Part shown: piece after piece, positions 28,458 to 37,364 of the stretch | How positions within the stretch are numbered: position 1 is the stretch's first letter | Layout of the letters: every line of letters begins with the position of its first letter | DNA from: Paraburkholderia hospita | Lineage (GTDB): Bacteria > Pseudomonadota > Gammaproteobacteria > Burkholderiales > Burkholderiaceae | DNA length: 64,000 nt | Assembly (NCBI RefSeq): GCF_002902965.1 | Contig: NZ_CP026106.1 | Span: 1,116,001-1,180,000, forward strand | Direction of reading: 5' to 3' | Notes under the pieces: model-generated | Databases searched by the model: none | The model's input: only the letters and a program-made list of their open reading frames with translations | What the model was told of the DNA's origin: nothing | Made by a program: the position numbers and the translations under genes

Positions 28458-29180
28458 ATGGATACCACAACGACCGGCAGCCGGGTAACGCGCGTACGGC
28501 ACGAGCCAGTTCGACGCGACGTCGAAGTAATCCGCATCGACGAGATCAGTCCGAATTTCCGCAGCCTGACGTTTGCGGGCGAAGCGCTGGCCAGCTTTCG
28601 GAGCGATGGTTTTGACGATCACGTGAAGCTCATCCTGCCGTCCGGTGACGGAGAAGTTGCGCGAGACTACACGCCGCGGCGCTTCAACCCCGTCAGCAAG
28701 GAGCTGACGATCGAATTCGCTCGGCATGGGCACGGTTTCGCCTCGAACTGGGCAGCATCGGCACGACTGGGGCAGCGCGCGGTGATCGCCGGTCCCCGCG
28801 GATCGATGATCGTGCCAACCGACTACCAATGGCATCTGCTCATCGGAGACGACACGGCGCTGCCTGCGGTGGCCCGTCGGCTGGAAGAGCTCCCGTCCGG
28901 GGCCGTCGCACAGGTGCTCTTGCTTGTTACAGATAGAGCGGACCGGCGCCGCTTCAAAAGCAAGGCCGTGTTCAACGTGAACTGGGCTGACAACGAGCAG
29001 GAACTCATAGACACAGTGCGGGCATTCCACGTTCCCTCGGGAGAGGGCTACATATGGTGCGGTGCCGAAGCGGCAATCGCAGCGGCTGTTCGGGAAATAC
29101 TGGTTGAGCGGAAAGGACACGATAAGGACGCGATTCGTTCTTCTGCGTACTGGAGAAGATCGAAGGGCGACGCGGCGTGA
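28458..29180 (+). CDS. Siderophore-interacting protein (ViuB/SIP family flavin reductase)
   Basis: 240 aa FAD-binding ferric-siderophore reductase family protein. FAD-domain motif DYTPRRFNP lies about residue 75, the SIP-specific nucleotide part reads IGDDTALPAVARRLEELP, and the C-terminal motif is YIWCGAEAAIAAAVR. It would reduce Fe(III)-siderophore in the cytoplasm with NAD(P)H to release iron. I prefer ATG 28458 (GGGTGG four bases upstream) over ATG 28446, which lies almost at the predicted transcript start. Control by a MarR rather than Fur is notable, and no siderophore biosynthesis or receptor gene is nearby, so it may serve as a general flavin/ferric reductase. Confidence 0.9.
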   Translation: MDTTTTGSRVTRVRHEPVRRDVEVIRIDEISPNFRSLTFAGEALASFRSDGFDDHVKLILPSGDGEVARDYTPRRFNPVSKELTIEFARHGHGFASNWAASARLGQRAVIAGPRGSMIVPTDYQWHLLIGDDTALPAVARRLEELPSGAVAQVLLLVTDRADRRRFKSKAVFNVNWADNEQELIDTVRAFHVPSGEGYIWCGAEAAIAAAVREILVERKGHDKDAIRSSAYWRRSKGDAA

Positions 29181-29183
29181 GAT

Positions 29184-29774
29184 TCAGCCCGACATTTCGT
29201 CGCGCGTTTCGCGTCGGCGCGCGCGGCGCGCCACAGTGAGCTTGCGATTGATTACGGGCGCATCTTCGCTGTTATCGACGAGATTCGAATAGATTGTCCG
29301 AAGGGTCTTGAGCGTGTTTTCCAGCTCGCGGGCAGATACTCCCTTGACCGACATGCGTTCGATCTGCCATGCGCGCGGGGCTAGTTCGTTCACGGTCGAA
29401 ATCCCCTCGGGGGTCAGCGACAACTGGATGGTACGACGATCGGAGGGGGACTCGCTGCGCTGAATATAGCCCATGGACTCAAGTGCGCCAACGGCTCGCG
29501 ACAAATAGGACAGCTCCGATCCCGTATGACTTGCGAGGCCGGACAAGGTCTGATGATCTTCGTGGCGGAGCGCTGCCAATACGCGCCAGCCCTGGAGGTT
29601 GATGTCGCAGGACTTCAGATCGTCGGAGAAGCGCGCCGCGATGATGCTAGCCGCGCGATTAAGCAGATAACCGATCGAATTTTCCAGATCGTGATCTGGA
29701 CGTTCCGTGGGCAATGGCTGCGTGCCGGTATGGCGGGCACGTTGCGCCTGCGTGGTTGAATCGGAAGTGGTCAT
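29184..29774 (-). CDS. MarR-family regulator
   Basis: 196 aa. The winged helix at about 75-125 reads TLSGLASHTGSELSYLSRAVGALESMGYI with wing SPSDRRTIQLSLTPEG. The N-terminal about 30 residues are extra and the C-terminus is very basic (ARRARRRE). It is convergent with the SIP gene (3 bp apart) and lies just downstream of the amidohydrolase on the same strand. It is the only regulator adjoining the 30-40 kb catabolic cluster and a natural candidate to bind the dyad at 30919-30976. Confidence 0.92.
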   Translation of the reverse strand: MTTSDSTTQAQRARHTGTQPLPTERPDHDLENSIGYLLNRAASIIAARFSDDLKSCDINLQGWRVLAALRHEDHQTLSGLASHTGSELSYLSRAVGALESMGYIQRSESPSDRRTIQLSLTPEGISTVNELAPRAWQIERMSVKGVSARELENTLKTLRTIYSNLVDNSEDAPVINRKLTVARRARRRETRDEMSG

Positions 29775-29859
29775 GAATGGCGTTCGTCGCTCGGATTCGA
29801 ACCTGAATGATAGCTTAAGCTACAGTTTGGAGGGATCCGGATACGCATCCGCGCCGGGC

Positions 29860-30882
29860 TCATTCGAGGCCGAGCCAGGTGGCCGCGTTTTTCCAGCGTA
29901 AGGCTTCCTGGACGGTGGCACTTAATCCGAGTGCTGCAACGCGCGCTGCGGGATCGGGGTCCATGATCGCGAACGGATAGTCGGTCCCGATCATCACACG
30001 GTCTTCCCCCACTGTTTCGATAAGTGCGCGGATAGCGGTGGTGCTGTAGAGCAGGTCGTCATAGTAAAGCGTCCGTGCCGCGTCGACGGGAGCTACGGAA
30101 ATGGCCTCCTGCAATGCCTCCTGACATTCCCAGGCGAACTGCATGCGTGGCAGCAAGGCCTGGATCGCCCCGCCACCGTGGCTTAGCGCGATGCGCAAGC
30201 GCGGAAACCGCTTCAACAACCCACCGGTGATCAGTGATGCGGCAGCGAGACCGATCTCACCCGGAAACGCGACGATCTGCTCCAGTGATGCCGGTCCCAC
30301 CAATCGGTCCATGCCGACCGGGCGCAGCGGGTGCACGAAGATCGCCGCGTTGCATGCCTCGGCGGCCTCGAAGAAGGGCCAGAAGCGCGGATCGCCAATT
30401 GACACGCCACCCACATTGCTGCCGACTTCGATTCCGGACAGCCCTAGCGTGCCGACGGCGAATTCGAGTTCCCGGATTGCGCGGTCGATGTCCTGCAGCG
30501 GCGCGGCCCCGAGGGCGCTGAAGCGATTGGGCGACCGGACCACCATCTCGGCAAGCGTCTCATTGAGATAACGCGCCAGGGTCGCGCCGTCTTCGGGGTC
30601 GAGCCAATACGACAGCAGTTCCGGCATGGGGGAAAGCACCTGCCGCCCAATGTCGGCCCGGTCCATGTCTTCGAGTCGAATGTCGGCGTCCCACGCCTGA
30701 TTCGACACCGTTCTGTACACCTTGGATGAGATGACGACGTGCCGGTGGCACGGCTTGCCGTCGCGCATCGACGGCCACGGGGCATCGGGACGGCGGCCCA
30801 CATAGGCCGGGAAATCATGAGGAACGACGTGAGTGTGGATGTCGATGCATCCGCAGTCGGATAACAGGCGAGCGGTGTTCAT
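29860..30882 (-). CDS. ACMSD-type amidohydrolase / decarboxylase
   Basis: 340 aa TIM-barrel metal-dependent hydrolase of the amidohydrolase-2 (ACMSD, gamma-resorcylate decarboxylase) family. Metal ligands: IDIHTHVVPHDF at residues about 13-24, His in FVHPLRPVG, His in ALSHGGGAIQ and Asp in GTDYPFAIMDPDP. These enzymes mostly decarboxylate aromatic or ring-opened acids without O2. I chose ATG 30882 with AGGAA upstream; the longer frame is not supported. It is divergent from the hydroxylase operon across a 113-bp region with a long dyad, so it is very likely part of the same pathway. Confidence 0.92.
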   Translation of the reverse strand: MNTARLLSDCGCIDIHTHVVPHDFPAYVGRRPDAPWPSMRDGKPCHRHVVISSKVYRTVSNQAWDADIRLEDMDRADIGRQVLSPMPELLSYWLDPEDGATLARYLNETLAEMVVRSPNRFSALGAAPLQDIDRAIRELEFAVGTLGLSGIEVGSNVGGVSIGDPRFWPFFEAAEACNAAIFVHPLRPVGMDRLVGPASLEQIVAFPGEIGLAAASLITGGLLKRFPRLRIALSHGGGAIQALLPRMQFAWECQEALQEAISVAPVDAARTLYYDDLLYSTTAIRALIETVGEDRVMIGTDYPFAIMDPDPAARVAALGLSATVQEALRWKNAATWLGLE

Positions 30883-30918
30883 TAGGGAAATTCCTGGTAT
30901 GTAGATCGATGTAGAACG

Positions 30919-30976
30919 ATTGCAAAAACAACGGTTGTGAGTTTTAATTCGATCACGGTTTGGTTGCTTTTGCAAT
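30919..30976. promoter_or_regulatory. 14-bp inverted repeat in the divergent promoter region
   Basis: ATTGCAAAAACAAC at 30919-30932 and GTTGCTTTTGCAAT at 30963-30976 are inverted copies with one mismatch, centre to centre 44 bp (about four helical turns). Placement between the amidohydrolase and hydroxylase starts suggests a looping or tandem operator for coordinated control. Confidence 0.6.
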
Positions 30977-30995
30977 AATTTTGGAGGAAACAGGA

Positions 30996-32243
30996 ATGAC
31001 ACCGATTTTGAGCGCCGTCGACGAGCGGCAACCCACATCGCCTGGTGCGGCATCGACGGACACTGACGTTTTCGCACGCTTGCTGGATTCCGCCGTTCAA
31101 CTGCGGCCGCTCCTCGCGGAACGCGCGCGTCAGACTGAACAGGACCGTCGCGTTTCGGCGGACGTCACGAACCTGCTCAAGGAAGCCGGTCTGTATCGGG
31201 TGGTCCAGCCACTGCGTTTTGGCGGATATGAACTAACCTTGGAGGCACTGCGCCGCCTCGCGTTCGAACTCGGTCAGGGTTGTGCGTCAACCGGCTGGTG
31301 TTACGGATTGAGTGCCGCGGCGTCGTGGGTGGTCGGCATGTTTCCTGAACAGGCGCAACTCGATGTGTGGGGCAAGTCGCCAGACGCGCTGATTGCCTCC
31401 TGCATTGCACCGACTGGCAAGGCCACGCCAACCGAGGGCGGCTTCAGGCTGAAGGGTCGATGGAGCTTCGGAAGCAATAGCGATAACGCGCAGTGGTTGT
31501 CGCTAGGTGCGATGGTAGAGCAGGCCGAGGGGGCGCCGCCCCGGCCGATTTTCCTGCTAGTGCCGCAGGCGGACTACCGGATCGTCGACACATGGTTCAC
31601 GGTTGGTCTCGCGGGCACCGGCAGCAAGGACATCGTGATCGAAGAGGAAGTGTTCGTTCCGATGCATCGCACGGTGTCGTTTTCAGAGGTTCTCGAGCAG
31701 GACGCACCAGGTGCGGATATCCACGATTCGGCACTTTACCGGGTGCCTTTCCTGAGTGGGTTTCCGCCGTTGTTGGCAAACCCGGCAGTGGCCGCACTGC
31801 GCGGTGCGCTTGATGAATTCGTCGACAGTATCGCTGCACGCGCCACCCGCGGTGCGTTCGCGGGCGGAGGCGCTTCAATTGCCCAGTTCGGGCATGTCCA
31901 GTCGGCGGTGGCGCATGCCGAAGCAGCAGTCGACGCCGCACAACTGATTCTGCAACGTGACCTGCAACTTGTTACGGAGTGGGTCGACGGTGGCGCAAGG
32001 TTGAGCAAGGAGCAACGTATCAACCTTCGCCGAGGTCACGCGTACGCGGTGCGTCTCTGCGTCGAGGCAATCAATGCGCTGTATGACGTCGTGGGCGGAA
32101 CCGGCATCCAGTTGGACAGTGGTATCCAGCGTGCCTGGCGCGATATCAATGCCGTTGCGCACCACATCAGCGTCAACTGGCACGCGGTGTCCACGATGTA
32201 CGGACAGATGCGACTCGGTTTGCCGCCGCGCGGCCAATATTAA
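30996..32243 (+). CDS. Flavin-dependent aromatic hydroxylase, oxygenase component (HsaA-like)
   Basis: 415 aa with the acyl-CoA-dehydrogenase fold used by group D flavin monooxygenases (HsaA, HpaH-C2 type). N-terminal helical domain (LLKEAGLYRVVQPLRFGGYE), beta domain (GRWSFGSNSDNAQWLSLGA), C-terminal four-helix bundle (YDVVGGTGIQLDSGIQRAWRDINAVAHH). Such enzymes take reduced flavin from a partner reductase and ortho-hydroxylate a phenol to a catechol. ATG 30996 lies behind GGAGG; a TTG at 30960 is less likely. Flavin reductase and extradiol dioxygenase genes follow, the same combination as hsaA-hsaB-hsaC in steroid catabolism. The substrate is unknown. Confidence 0.9.
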   Translation: MTPILSAVDERQPTSPGAASTDTDVFARLLDSAVQLRPLLAERARQTEQDRRVSADVTNLLKEAGLYRVVQPLRFGGYELTLEALRRLAFELGQGCASTGWCYGLSAAASWVVGMFPEQAQLDVWGKSPDALIASCIAPTGKATPTEGGFRLKGRWSFGSNSDNAQWLSLGAMVEQAEGAPPRPIFLLVPQADYRIVDTWFTVGLAGTGSKDIVIEEEVFVPMHRTVSFSEVLEQDAPGADIHDSALYRVPFLSGFPPLLANPAVAALRGALDEFVDSIAARATRGAFAGGGASIAQFGHVQSAVAHAEAAVDAAQLILQRDLQLVTEWVDGGARLSKEQRINLRRGHAYAVRLCVEAINALYDVVGGTGIQLDSGIQRAWRDINAVAHHISVNWHAVSTMYGQMRLGLPPRGQY

Positions 32244-32256
32244 GGGGAAGCACGCA

Positions 32257-33171
32257 ATGGTCCGATATCGGAAACTAGGGCGCGTCGAACTCAACGTGAC
32301 TCATCTCGAGAGTTCGCGCCGCTTCTATGAACAGGTGGTGGGGCTCCAATACGTCGATACGGGGCACGACGGAGAGATCCGCTTGCGCTGCGATCATGAT
32401 CACCACAACGTGGTGTTGCACATGGCCCCTGAAGCGGGACTCCGGTGCGCCGGTTTCATGCTGGAGGACATGGCGCAGTTCGAGCCACTGATCGAGCGAC
32501 TCACTGAGGCCGGTCTCGACGTGCACGAAACCGAACCGGATACGTGTCACGCACGCGCGCAACTGCGTGCCGTGCGGGTATTTGAACCGCTAGTGAGCGC
32601 GACGCTGGAGTTTTACGTGCCTCTGCCTGATTCAGAGCGTCCATTCCGGCATTCGGTGACGCGCATCCAGCGGCTCGGGCATATTGTCTTCAACACACCC
32701 GACGCGGCGCGCGCCATTGAATTCTGGCGTGACGTACTGAACTTCCGGGAGTCGGACTCGCTCGGCGAATTCGTCACCTTCATGCGCTGTTGGCCGAATC
32801 CTTACCACCACGGTATTGGCATCGCGAGATTCGAACGTCGCTGTTTGCACCACGTCAACTTCATGGTGACGGAAATCGACGACATTGGCCGGGCGCTATC
32901 GCGCCTGAAGTCAGCCAACTCCGATGTGGTGTTTGGACCAGGCCGGCATCCGGCTTCCGACAGCGTCTTTTTGTATTTCCTCGACCCAGATGGCCTGACG
33001 ATGGAGTACAGCTTCGGCATGGAAGCATTTGCTGAAGCTCATCCTCGTGAGCCGCGACGCATGGAGCCCACTCCCGGCAATCTGGACTACTGGGGATCGG
33101 TGCGCGATCCGCGCTGTTTCACCCGTGCCGGCGCGAACGCCACGCCTGATTTGATTGGAGAAAAAGTATGA
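32257..33171 (+). CDS. Type I extradiol ring-cleavage dioxygenase
   Basis: 304 aa with two VOC modules (about 5-115 and 140-265), as in BphC or HsaC. Fe(II) ligands are visible in the second module: His in LGHIVFNTPD, His in RCLHHVNFMV and Glu in GLTMEYSFG. It would cleave the catechol made by the hydroxylase next to the diol (meta cleavage). Start ATG 32257 follows AAGGGGAAG; the frame open upstream lies inside the previous gene and is not used. It overlaps the flavin reductase start by ATGA, so the two are translationally coupled. Confidence 0.92.
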   Translation: MVRYRKLGRVELNVTHLESSRRFYEQVVGLQYVDTGHDGEIRLRCDHDHHNVVLHMAPEAGLRCAGFMLEDMAQFEPLIERLTEAGLDVHETEPDTCHARAQLRAVRVFEPLVSATLEFYVPLPDSERPFRHSVTRIQRLGHIVFNTPDAARAIEFWRDVLNFRESDSLGEFVTFMRCWPNPYHHGIGIARFERRCLHHVNFMVTEIDDIGRALSRLKSANSDVVFGPGRHPASDSVFLYFLDPDGLTMEYSFGMEAFAEAHPREPRRMEPTPGNLDYWGSVRDPRCFTRAGANATPDLIGEKV

Positions 33172-33665
33172 GCACGTCCTCTATCGATAGCCGCGAGCTG
33201 CGCAGCGCACTGGGACGTTTTGCCACTGGCGTCTGTGTCGTCACGACCCGCACTGATGATGGCCGGAAGGCCGCACTGACCATCAACTCGTTTTGCTCGG
33301 TTTCACTCGATCCACCATTGGTCGCCTGGTATCTGAACGACAGGGCGCCAAGCCTGCCGGTGTTCAGAGACTCGGGATACTTCGCCGTGCACGTTCTGGC
33401 TGCCGGTCAGCAAGACCTCGCGACCCATTTCGCGAAGTCAGCGGAAGACAAGTTCGCGCCGTACAGCGAACGCGTTCAGGCGGGTCTTGGTGACGTGCCG
33501 GTGCTCGGCGACGTGCTGGCCTGCTTCGAATGCAAGACGACGAGCATCGAGCCCTATGGCGACCACGTCATGATTTTGGGTCAGGTCGAGCGCTTCTACT
33601 ACGGCAGTGAATCCCCGCTTCTGTTCCATGCCGGCCGCTTCCTCGAGCAAAGTGCGACCGTATAA
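33168..33665 (+). CDS. Flavin reductase of two-component hydroxylase (HpaC/HsaB-like)
   Basis: 165 aa flavin-reductase-like split-barrel domain: RSALGRFATGVCVVTTRT at the N-terminus, TINSFCSVSLDPPLVAWYL for flavin binding, SGYFAVHVLA and HAGRF at the end. It supplies FADH2 or FMNH2 to the HsaA-like oxygenase two genes upstream. The start overlaps the dioxygenase stop (ATGA at 33168). The reductase is separated from its oxygenase by the dioxygenase gene. Confidence 0.93.
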   Translation: MSTSSIDSRELRSALGRFATGVCVVTTRTDDGRKAALTINSFCSVSLDPPLVAWYLNDRAPSLPVFRDSGYFAVHVLAAGQQDLATHFAKSAEDKFAPYSERVQAGLGDVPVLGDVLACFECKTTSIEPYGDHVMILGQVERFYYGSESPLLFHAGRFLEQSATV

Positions 33666-33734
33666 CGACGAGCCCGGATTCGCAGCCCCGACTCGGGGGA
33701 TCCCTGACGGCAATAGTGTCAATTGGAGACGATA

Positions 33735-35000
33735 GTGCAACGGATGTTTAGAAGTCGCTGGTGGATCGTGTTCGGATCGGTCCTCGGACTGACGGTCGGC
33801 AATGTCACCGTCCTGCAGTTTTCGACCTCGGTGCTGATGAAGCCCATCATGACGGAGTTCGGCTGGGATCGCGGAGTGATGTCCGCCGCGGTCATGCTGG
33901 GGTCGATCTTCGCCGCGATTGCTACGCCCATCGCCGGCAAACTGATCGACAGGCGAGGAATCCGGCGGATCACGCTGGCTGCCATTACGCTTTTCGCGCT
34001 GGCCATCGCCGCGATGTCGCTGGCACCGGCCGTTCCCGCGGTGTTTCTTGCCATGTTCGCGTGTATGGGCTTGTTCAGCGGCGGGCAAGCGCCGCTGCCT
34101 TATGCGAAGGCGATCGCCGCGGCCTTCGATCGACAGCGCGGTCTCGCCATGGGCATCGCCATGACGGGTGTGGGACTGGGTGCGACGCTCGTGCCCCGCC
34201 TCACACAGCTGTATTTCGACAGATTCGGGTGGCGAGGCGCGTATGTCGCTGTCGGCATGACCGTGTTCGCTGTTGCATTTCTCGCGGTCGGGCTGTTCGT
34301 CCGTGACCCGGATGGCGCGCCTCGCACGGCGCAAGCTAACGTGCGCAATCCCGGCGTGGCAGGACTCCCAGCGGACGAGGCAGTGCGCAGCCGGAATTTC
34401 TGGAAGCTGGCAGTCGTGTTCCTATGCATTCCAATTGTTGTCAACGGTACCGTCGTGCATCTTGTCCCGTTGCTGACTGACCGAGGCATCCCGGCGGGCC
34501 AGGCCGTCGCCGTGCTTTCGGGCATCGGAGCGTCCCTGATCGCAGGGCGCATGTTGTGCGGTTTCCTGCTCGACCGGTTTTTCGGTCCCCACGTCGCGAT
34601 CGCGTTCGTGATCCTGCCGGCAGTGGGCGTGCTGACACTGCTGGGCAGCGCCGACGTTTCGCTCACGACTGTGGGTGCTGTGCTGGTCGGTCTCGGCATG
34701 GGCGCGGAAGTCGATCTGATCGGCTACCTGCAAAGCCGATATTTCGGCTTGCGTGCGTTTGGTCAGATTTACGGCTATCTATTCGCGGTGTTCACTGTCG
34801 GCACCGGACTCGGGCCTTTCGTGATGGGCGTGGCCTACGATGCTACGGGCTCCTACCGACCCGCGCTGATGGCGTTCTTAGGCCTGCTCACCTGCGCCGG
34901 ATGGCTGCTGTTGCGACTGCCGCGTGATTACCCATATCCCGTTCACACTCCCGCGCACGAGCACGCGGCGGATGATCCATCCCGCCCGAGTCTTGCATAA
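33735..35000 (+). CDS. MFS transporter (monocarboxylate/oxalate-type)
   Basis: About 421 aa with 12 predicted membrane segments. It has the loop-2 MFS motif as GKLIDRRGIRR and the N-terminal WWIVFGSVLGLTVGN typical of the monocarboxylate/oxalate-formate antiporter-like subgroup. It is likely the uptake system for the aromatic acid degraded by this operon. I start at GTG 33735 (GGAG six bases before); TTG 33723 in frame is less likely. It lies 69 bp after the flavin reductase and 20 bp before the FAH gene. Confidence 0.9.
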   Translation: MQRMFRSRWWIVFGSVLGLTVGNVTVLQFSTSVLMKPIMTEFGWDRGVMSAAVMLGSIFAAIATPIAGKLIDRRGIRRITLAAITLFALAIAAMSLAPAVPAVFLAMFACMGLFSGGQAPLPYAKAIAAAFDRQRGLAMGIAMTGVGLGATLVPRLTQLYFDRFGWRGAYVAVGMTVFAVAFLAVGLFVRDPDGAPRTAQANVRNPGVAGLPADEAVRSRNFWKLAVVFLCIPIVVNGTVVHLVPLLTDRGIPAGQAVAVLSGIGASLIAGRMLCGFLLDRFFGPHVAIAFVILPAVGVLTLLGSADVSLTTVGAVLVGLGMGAEVDLIGYLQSRYFGLRAFGQIYGYLFAVFTVGTGLGPFVMGVAYDATGSYRPALMAFLGLLTCAGWLLLRLPRDYPYPVHTPAHEHAADDPSRPSLA

Positions 35001-35020
35001 CCCATTCTTTTTCGACACTC

Positions 35021-35884
35021 ATGAAACTCGTTACTTATCAGCATCAGGGCACCGTCTCGATCGGCAAGGTGGAAGGCGACCAGGTAATTGACCTGCCGCG
35101 CAACGATCCGGACTTGCCGGCCACCATGATGGCGTTGTTGCAGGCCGGTCCGGACGCAATGACGCGTGCGCGTGCCGTACGCGGCAGCCATGCCGTCGCG
35201 TTGTCGGAGGTCACGCTGCTCGCACCTCTGCCCAACCCGTCGAAGTTTCTCGCCATCGGCATGAACTATCGCAAACACGTGGCAGAGGCGGCCAGGGTCG
35301 GCGTGCAGACACCACCGACCCAGGTCTGGTTCAACAAGCAGGTTTCGTGTATCAACGGCCCGTTCGGCGATGTACATCTGCCGGCAGCATCGAACCAGCT
35401 CGATTACGAAGTCGAACTGTGCGTGGTGATCGGCCAGCGCTGCAGGCACGTGAGCCGCGACGCAGCGAGCTCGGTGATCGCGGGCTACATGGTGTGCAAT
35501 GACGTGTCGGTGCGCGACTGGCAGCTCGCCACCCAGACGATGACGATTGGCAAGTCGTTCGATACCTGCGGACCCACCGGCCCATGGATCGTCACGCCCG
35601 ACGAGCTCGGTGACCCGCTCGCCCTGCGTTTGCAGATGTGGGTGAACGGCGAGCTGCGTCAGGACGATGTGACAGGTTCGATGATCCACAACATCTACGA
35701 CCAGATCGCTCACCTGTCCACTGCCTTTACGCTAGAACCGGGCGATCTGCTGGCGACGGGGACACCGTCGGGCGTGGGCGTCGCGATGAGCCCGCCCGTG
35801 TACCTGAAAGTGGGCGATGTGATGCGGGCCGAAATCGAAGGGATCGGGGCGATTGAGAATCGGGTCGTTGCCGAACCGGTGTGA
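35021..35884 (+). CDS. Fumarylacetoacetate hydrolase family enzyme (2 of 3)
   Basis: 287 aa FAH-family protein: cap about 1-65, then AIGMNYRKHVAEA, metal motif DYEVELCVVIG, NDVSVRDWQ and LATGTPSGVGVAM. Directly behind the transporter in the meta-cleavage operon, so the natural substrate is the ring-opened product or a later enol acid (hydrolysis, hydration or decarboxylation). Classical meta pathways use an alpha/beta hydrolase such as HsaD; none is in this operon, so an FAH enzyme may replace it, which is inference. Confidence 0.93.
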   Translation: MKLVTYQHQGTVSIGKVEGDQVIDLPRNDPDLPATMMALLQAGPDAMTRARAVRGSHAVALSEVTLLAPLPNPSKFLAIGMNYRKHVAEAARVGVQTPPTQVWFNKQVSCINGPFGDVHLPAASNQLDYEVELCVVIGQRCRHVSRDAASSVIAGYMVCNDVSVRDWQLATQTMTIGKSFDTCGPTGPWIVTPDELGDPLALRLQMWVNGELRQDDVTGSMIHNIYDQIAHLSTAFTLEPGDLLATGTPSGVGVAMSPPVYLKVGDVMRAEIEGIGAIENRVVAEPV

Positions 35885-36276
35885 GCCAGACGGACAACAC
35901 GAACGCGTAAAGCACGGAACACGCTGGAGTGTGTTCGGCGCTGTTGGCATACACGAAGCGTGAATCCCGACGTATGGGAACACGGTGGCCATGCCGGCGC
36001 TGAGCGGAATGGCGCCTCGCGGCAGTGAATCAAAGATCCGGATGGCTTGGAAACAGCCTTTCCGATCTGGAAAGTCAATTTGCCGAAACAACGGGCGCGT
36101 CGTTGCAGCATGACCGCGATTCCGGTCGCGCGGCCTGTCGGGATGAATTCGCAGGGTGTGGCGGTGGGTGTAACGCAAGGGTTCTGAACGACAACCAGAT
36201 GCCGGTACACCGGCGGCGGATTCGGAACGTGAAGGGTAGTTGGGTGGAGGCTGGACTCGGGAATGGAGAATTGAAA
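35885..36276. other. Intergenic, no feature seen
   Basis: About 390 bp inside the catabolic cluster. The ferredoxin-reductase frame is open upstream to 36025, but the translated extension shows no family resemblance and is treated as non-coding. No strong promoter or hairpin was noticed. Confidence 0.5.
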
Positions 36277-37308
36277 GTGAGTTACGAAGTCATATTGAAG
36301 CCAAGCGGAAATCGCTATGTCGTCGAGGACGGGGAAACGGTGCTGGCGGCAGCCATGAAGGCCGGTCTTTTCGTTCCTTATAGCTGCCGCTCGGGCGCTT
36401 GCAGCGCTTGCAAGGGGCGCGTCGTGGAGGGTCGGGTCGAGCACGGACATGTACTCGAGCGAGCCCTGCCACCCGGGGAGCGCGAGGACGGCTACGCATT
36501 GCTATGCTCGGCGAAACCGCTTTCCAACTTGACCATCGAGGTGGAGGAGTTGACCGGCCTCGATGTCGTCAGGGCTTCGACTTTCCCCTGCCGGGTGACT
36601 GACATTACAAGGCCCGCGCCTGATGTTGCCGTTCTGAGATTGCGCCTGCCGCTGAACGAAAACCTCTTCTTCCGCGCCGGTCAGTACATCGACATCCTGC
36701 TGCCGGACGGCGTGCGCCGCAGCTACTCGATCGCCGTGCCGCCCGATCCGGTGTCGCTGACGCATATCGAGTTGCACATCCGCCATCATCCGGGTGGTCG
36801 CTTTACCGAGCAGGTTTTCTCGGAGCTTGCCACGCGGCAGATGCTTCGCTTCGAAGGGCCCTACGGCGCGTTTTTCCTGCGCGAGGCGACCGGGAAGCCC
36901 GTCATTCTGCTCGCGGGCGGAACCGGCTTCGCGCCTGTAAAAGCCATCGTCGAGTATGCACTGCAACGCGGGAGCGCCCGTGAATTCCACATCTACTGGG
37001 GTGGCCGCCGGCGGCGCGACCTGTATCTGGCCGACCTGCCATACAAATGGGCGGAGGATCATCCGAACGTCCATTTCGTGCCGGTGCTGTCCGAACCGGG
37101 AATGGATTGCGACTGGACCGGGCGCACGGGCTGGGTTCATCAGGCGGTGGTCGACGATTTTCCGGATCTTTCGGGATATGAGGTTTATGCGTGCGGCGCG
37201 CCGGCGATGGTCAACGCAGCACGGGAAGACTTCACGGGCACGTGCGGGCTTCCCCCAGCGGCCTTCCACGCCGATGCGTTCCTGACGCAGGCCGAAACCG
37301 CAGCGTAG
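36277..37308 (+). CDS. [2Fe-2S] ferredoxin / FAD oxidoreductase (BenC/AscD-like)
   Basis: 343 aa class IB reductase. The plant-type ferredoxin domain has Cys ligands in CRSGACSACKG and YALLCSAKP (about 36-80). The FAD domain has RRSYSIAVPP (about 150) and the NAD domain has LLAGGTGFAPVKAI (about 210) with the YACGAP terminus. It carries electrons from NADH to an oxygenase. GTG 36277 follows GGAG at eight bases; this start matches the family N-terminus (SYEVILKPSG). No Rieske or P450 oxygenase gene is in the cluster. It may therefore serve an unlinked oxygenase or, like XylT, reactivate the extradiol dioxygenase. Confidence 0.92.
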   Translation: MSYEVILKPSGNRYVVEDGETVLAAAMKAGLFVPYSCRSGACSACKGRVVEGRVEHGHVLERALPPGEREDGYALLCSAKPLSNLTIEVEELTGLDVVRASTFPCRVTDITRPAPDVAVLRLRLPLNENLFFRAGQYIDILLPDGVRRSYSIAVPPDPVSLTHIELHIRHHPGGRFTEQVFSELATRQMLRFEGPYGAFFLREATGKPVILLAGGTGFAPVKAIVEYALQRGSAREFHIYWGGRRRRDLYLADLPYKWAEDHPNVHFVPVLSEPGMDCDWTGRTGWVHQAVVDDFPDLSGYEVYACGAPAMVNAAREDFTGTCGLPPAAFHADAFLTQAETAA

Positions 37309-37364
37309 TGCTACCCAATCGCAGATCGATACATCAACTGCACCTGACACAATGGAGACATCCT

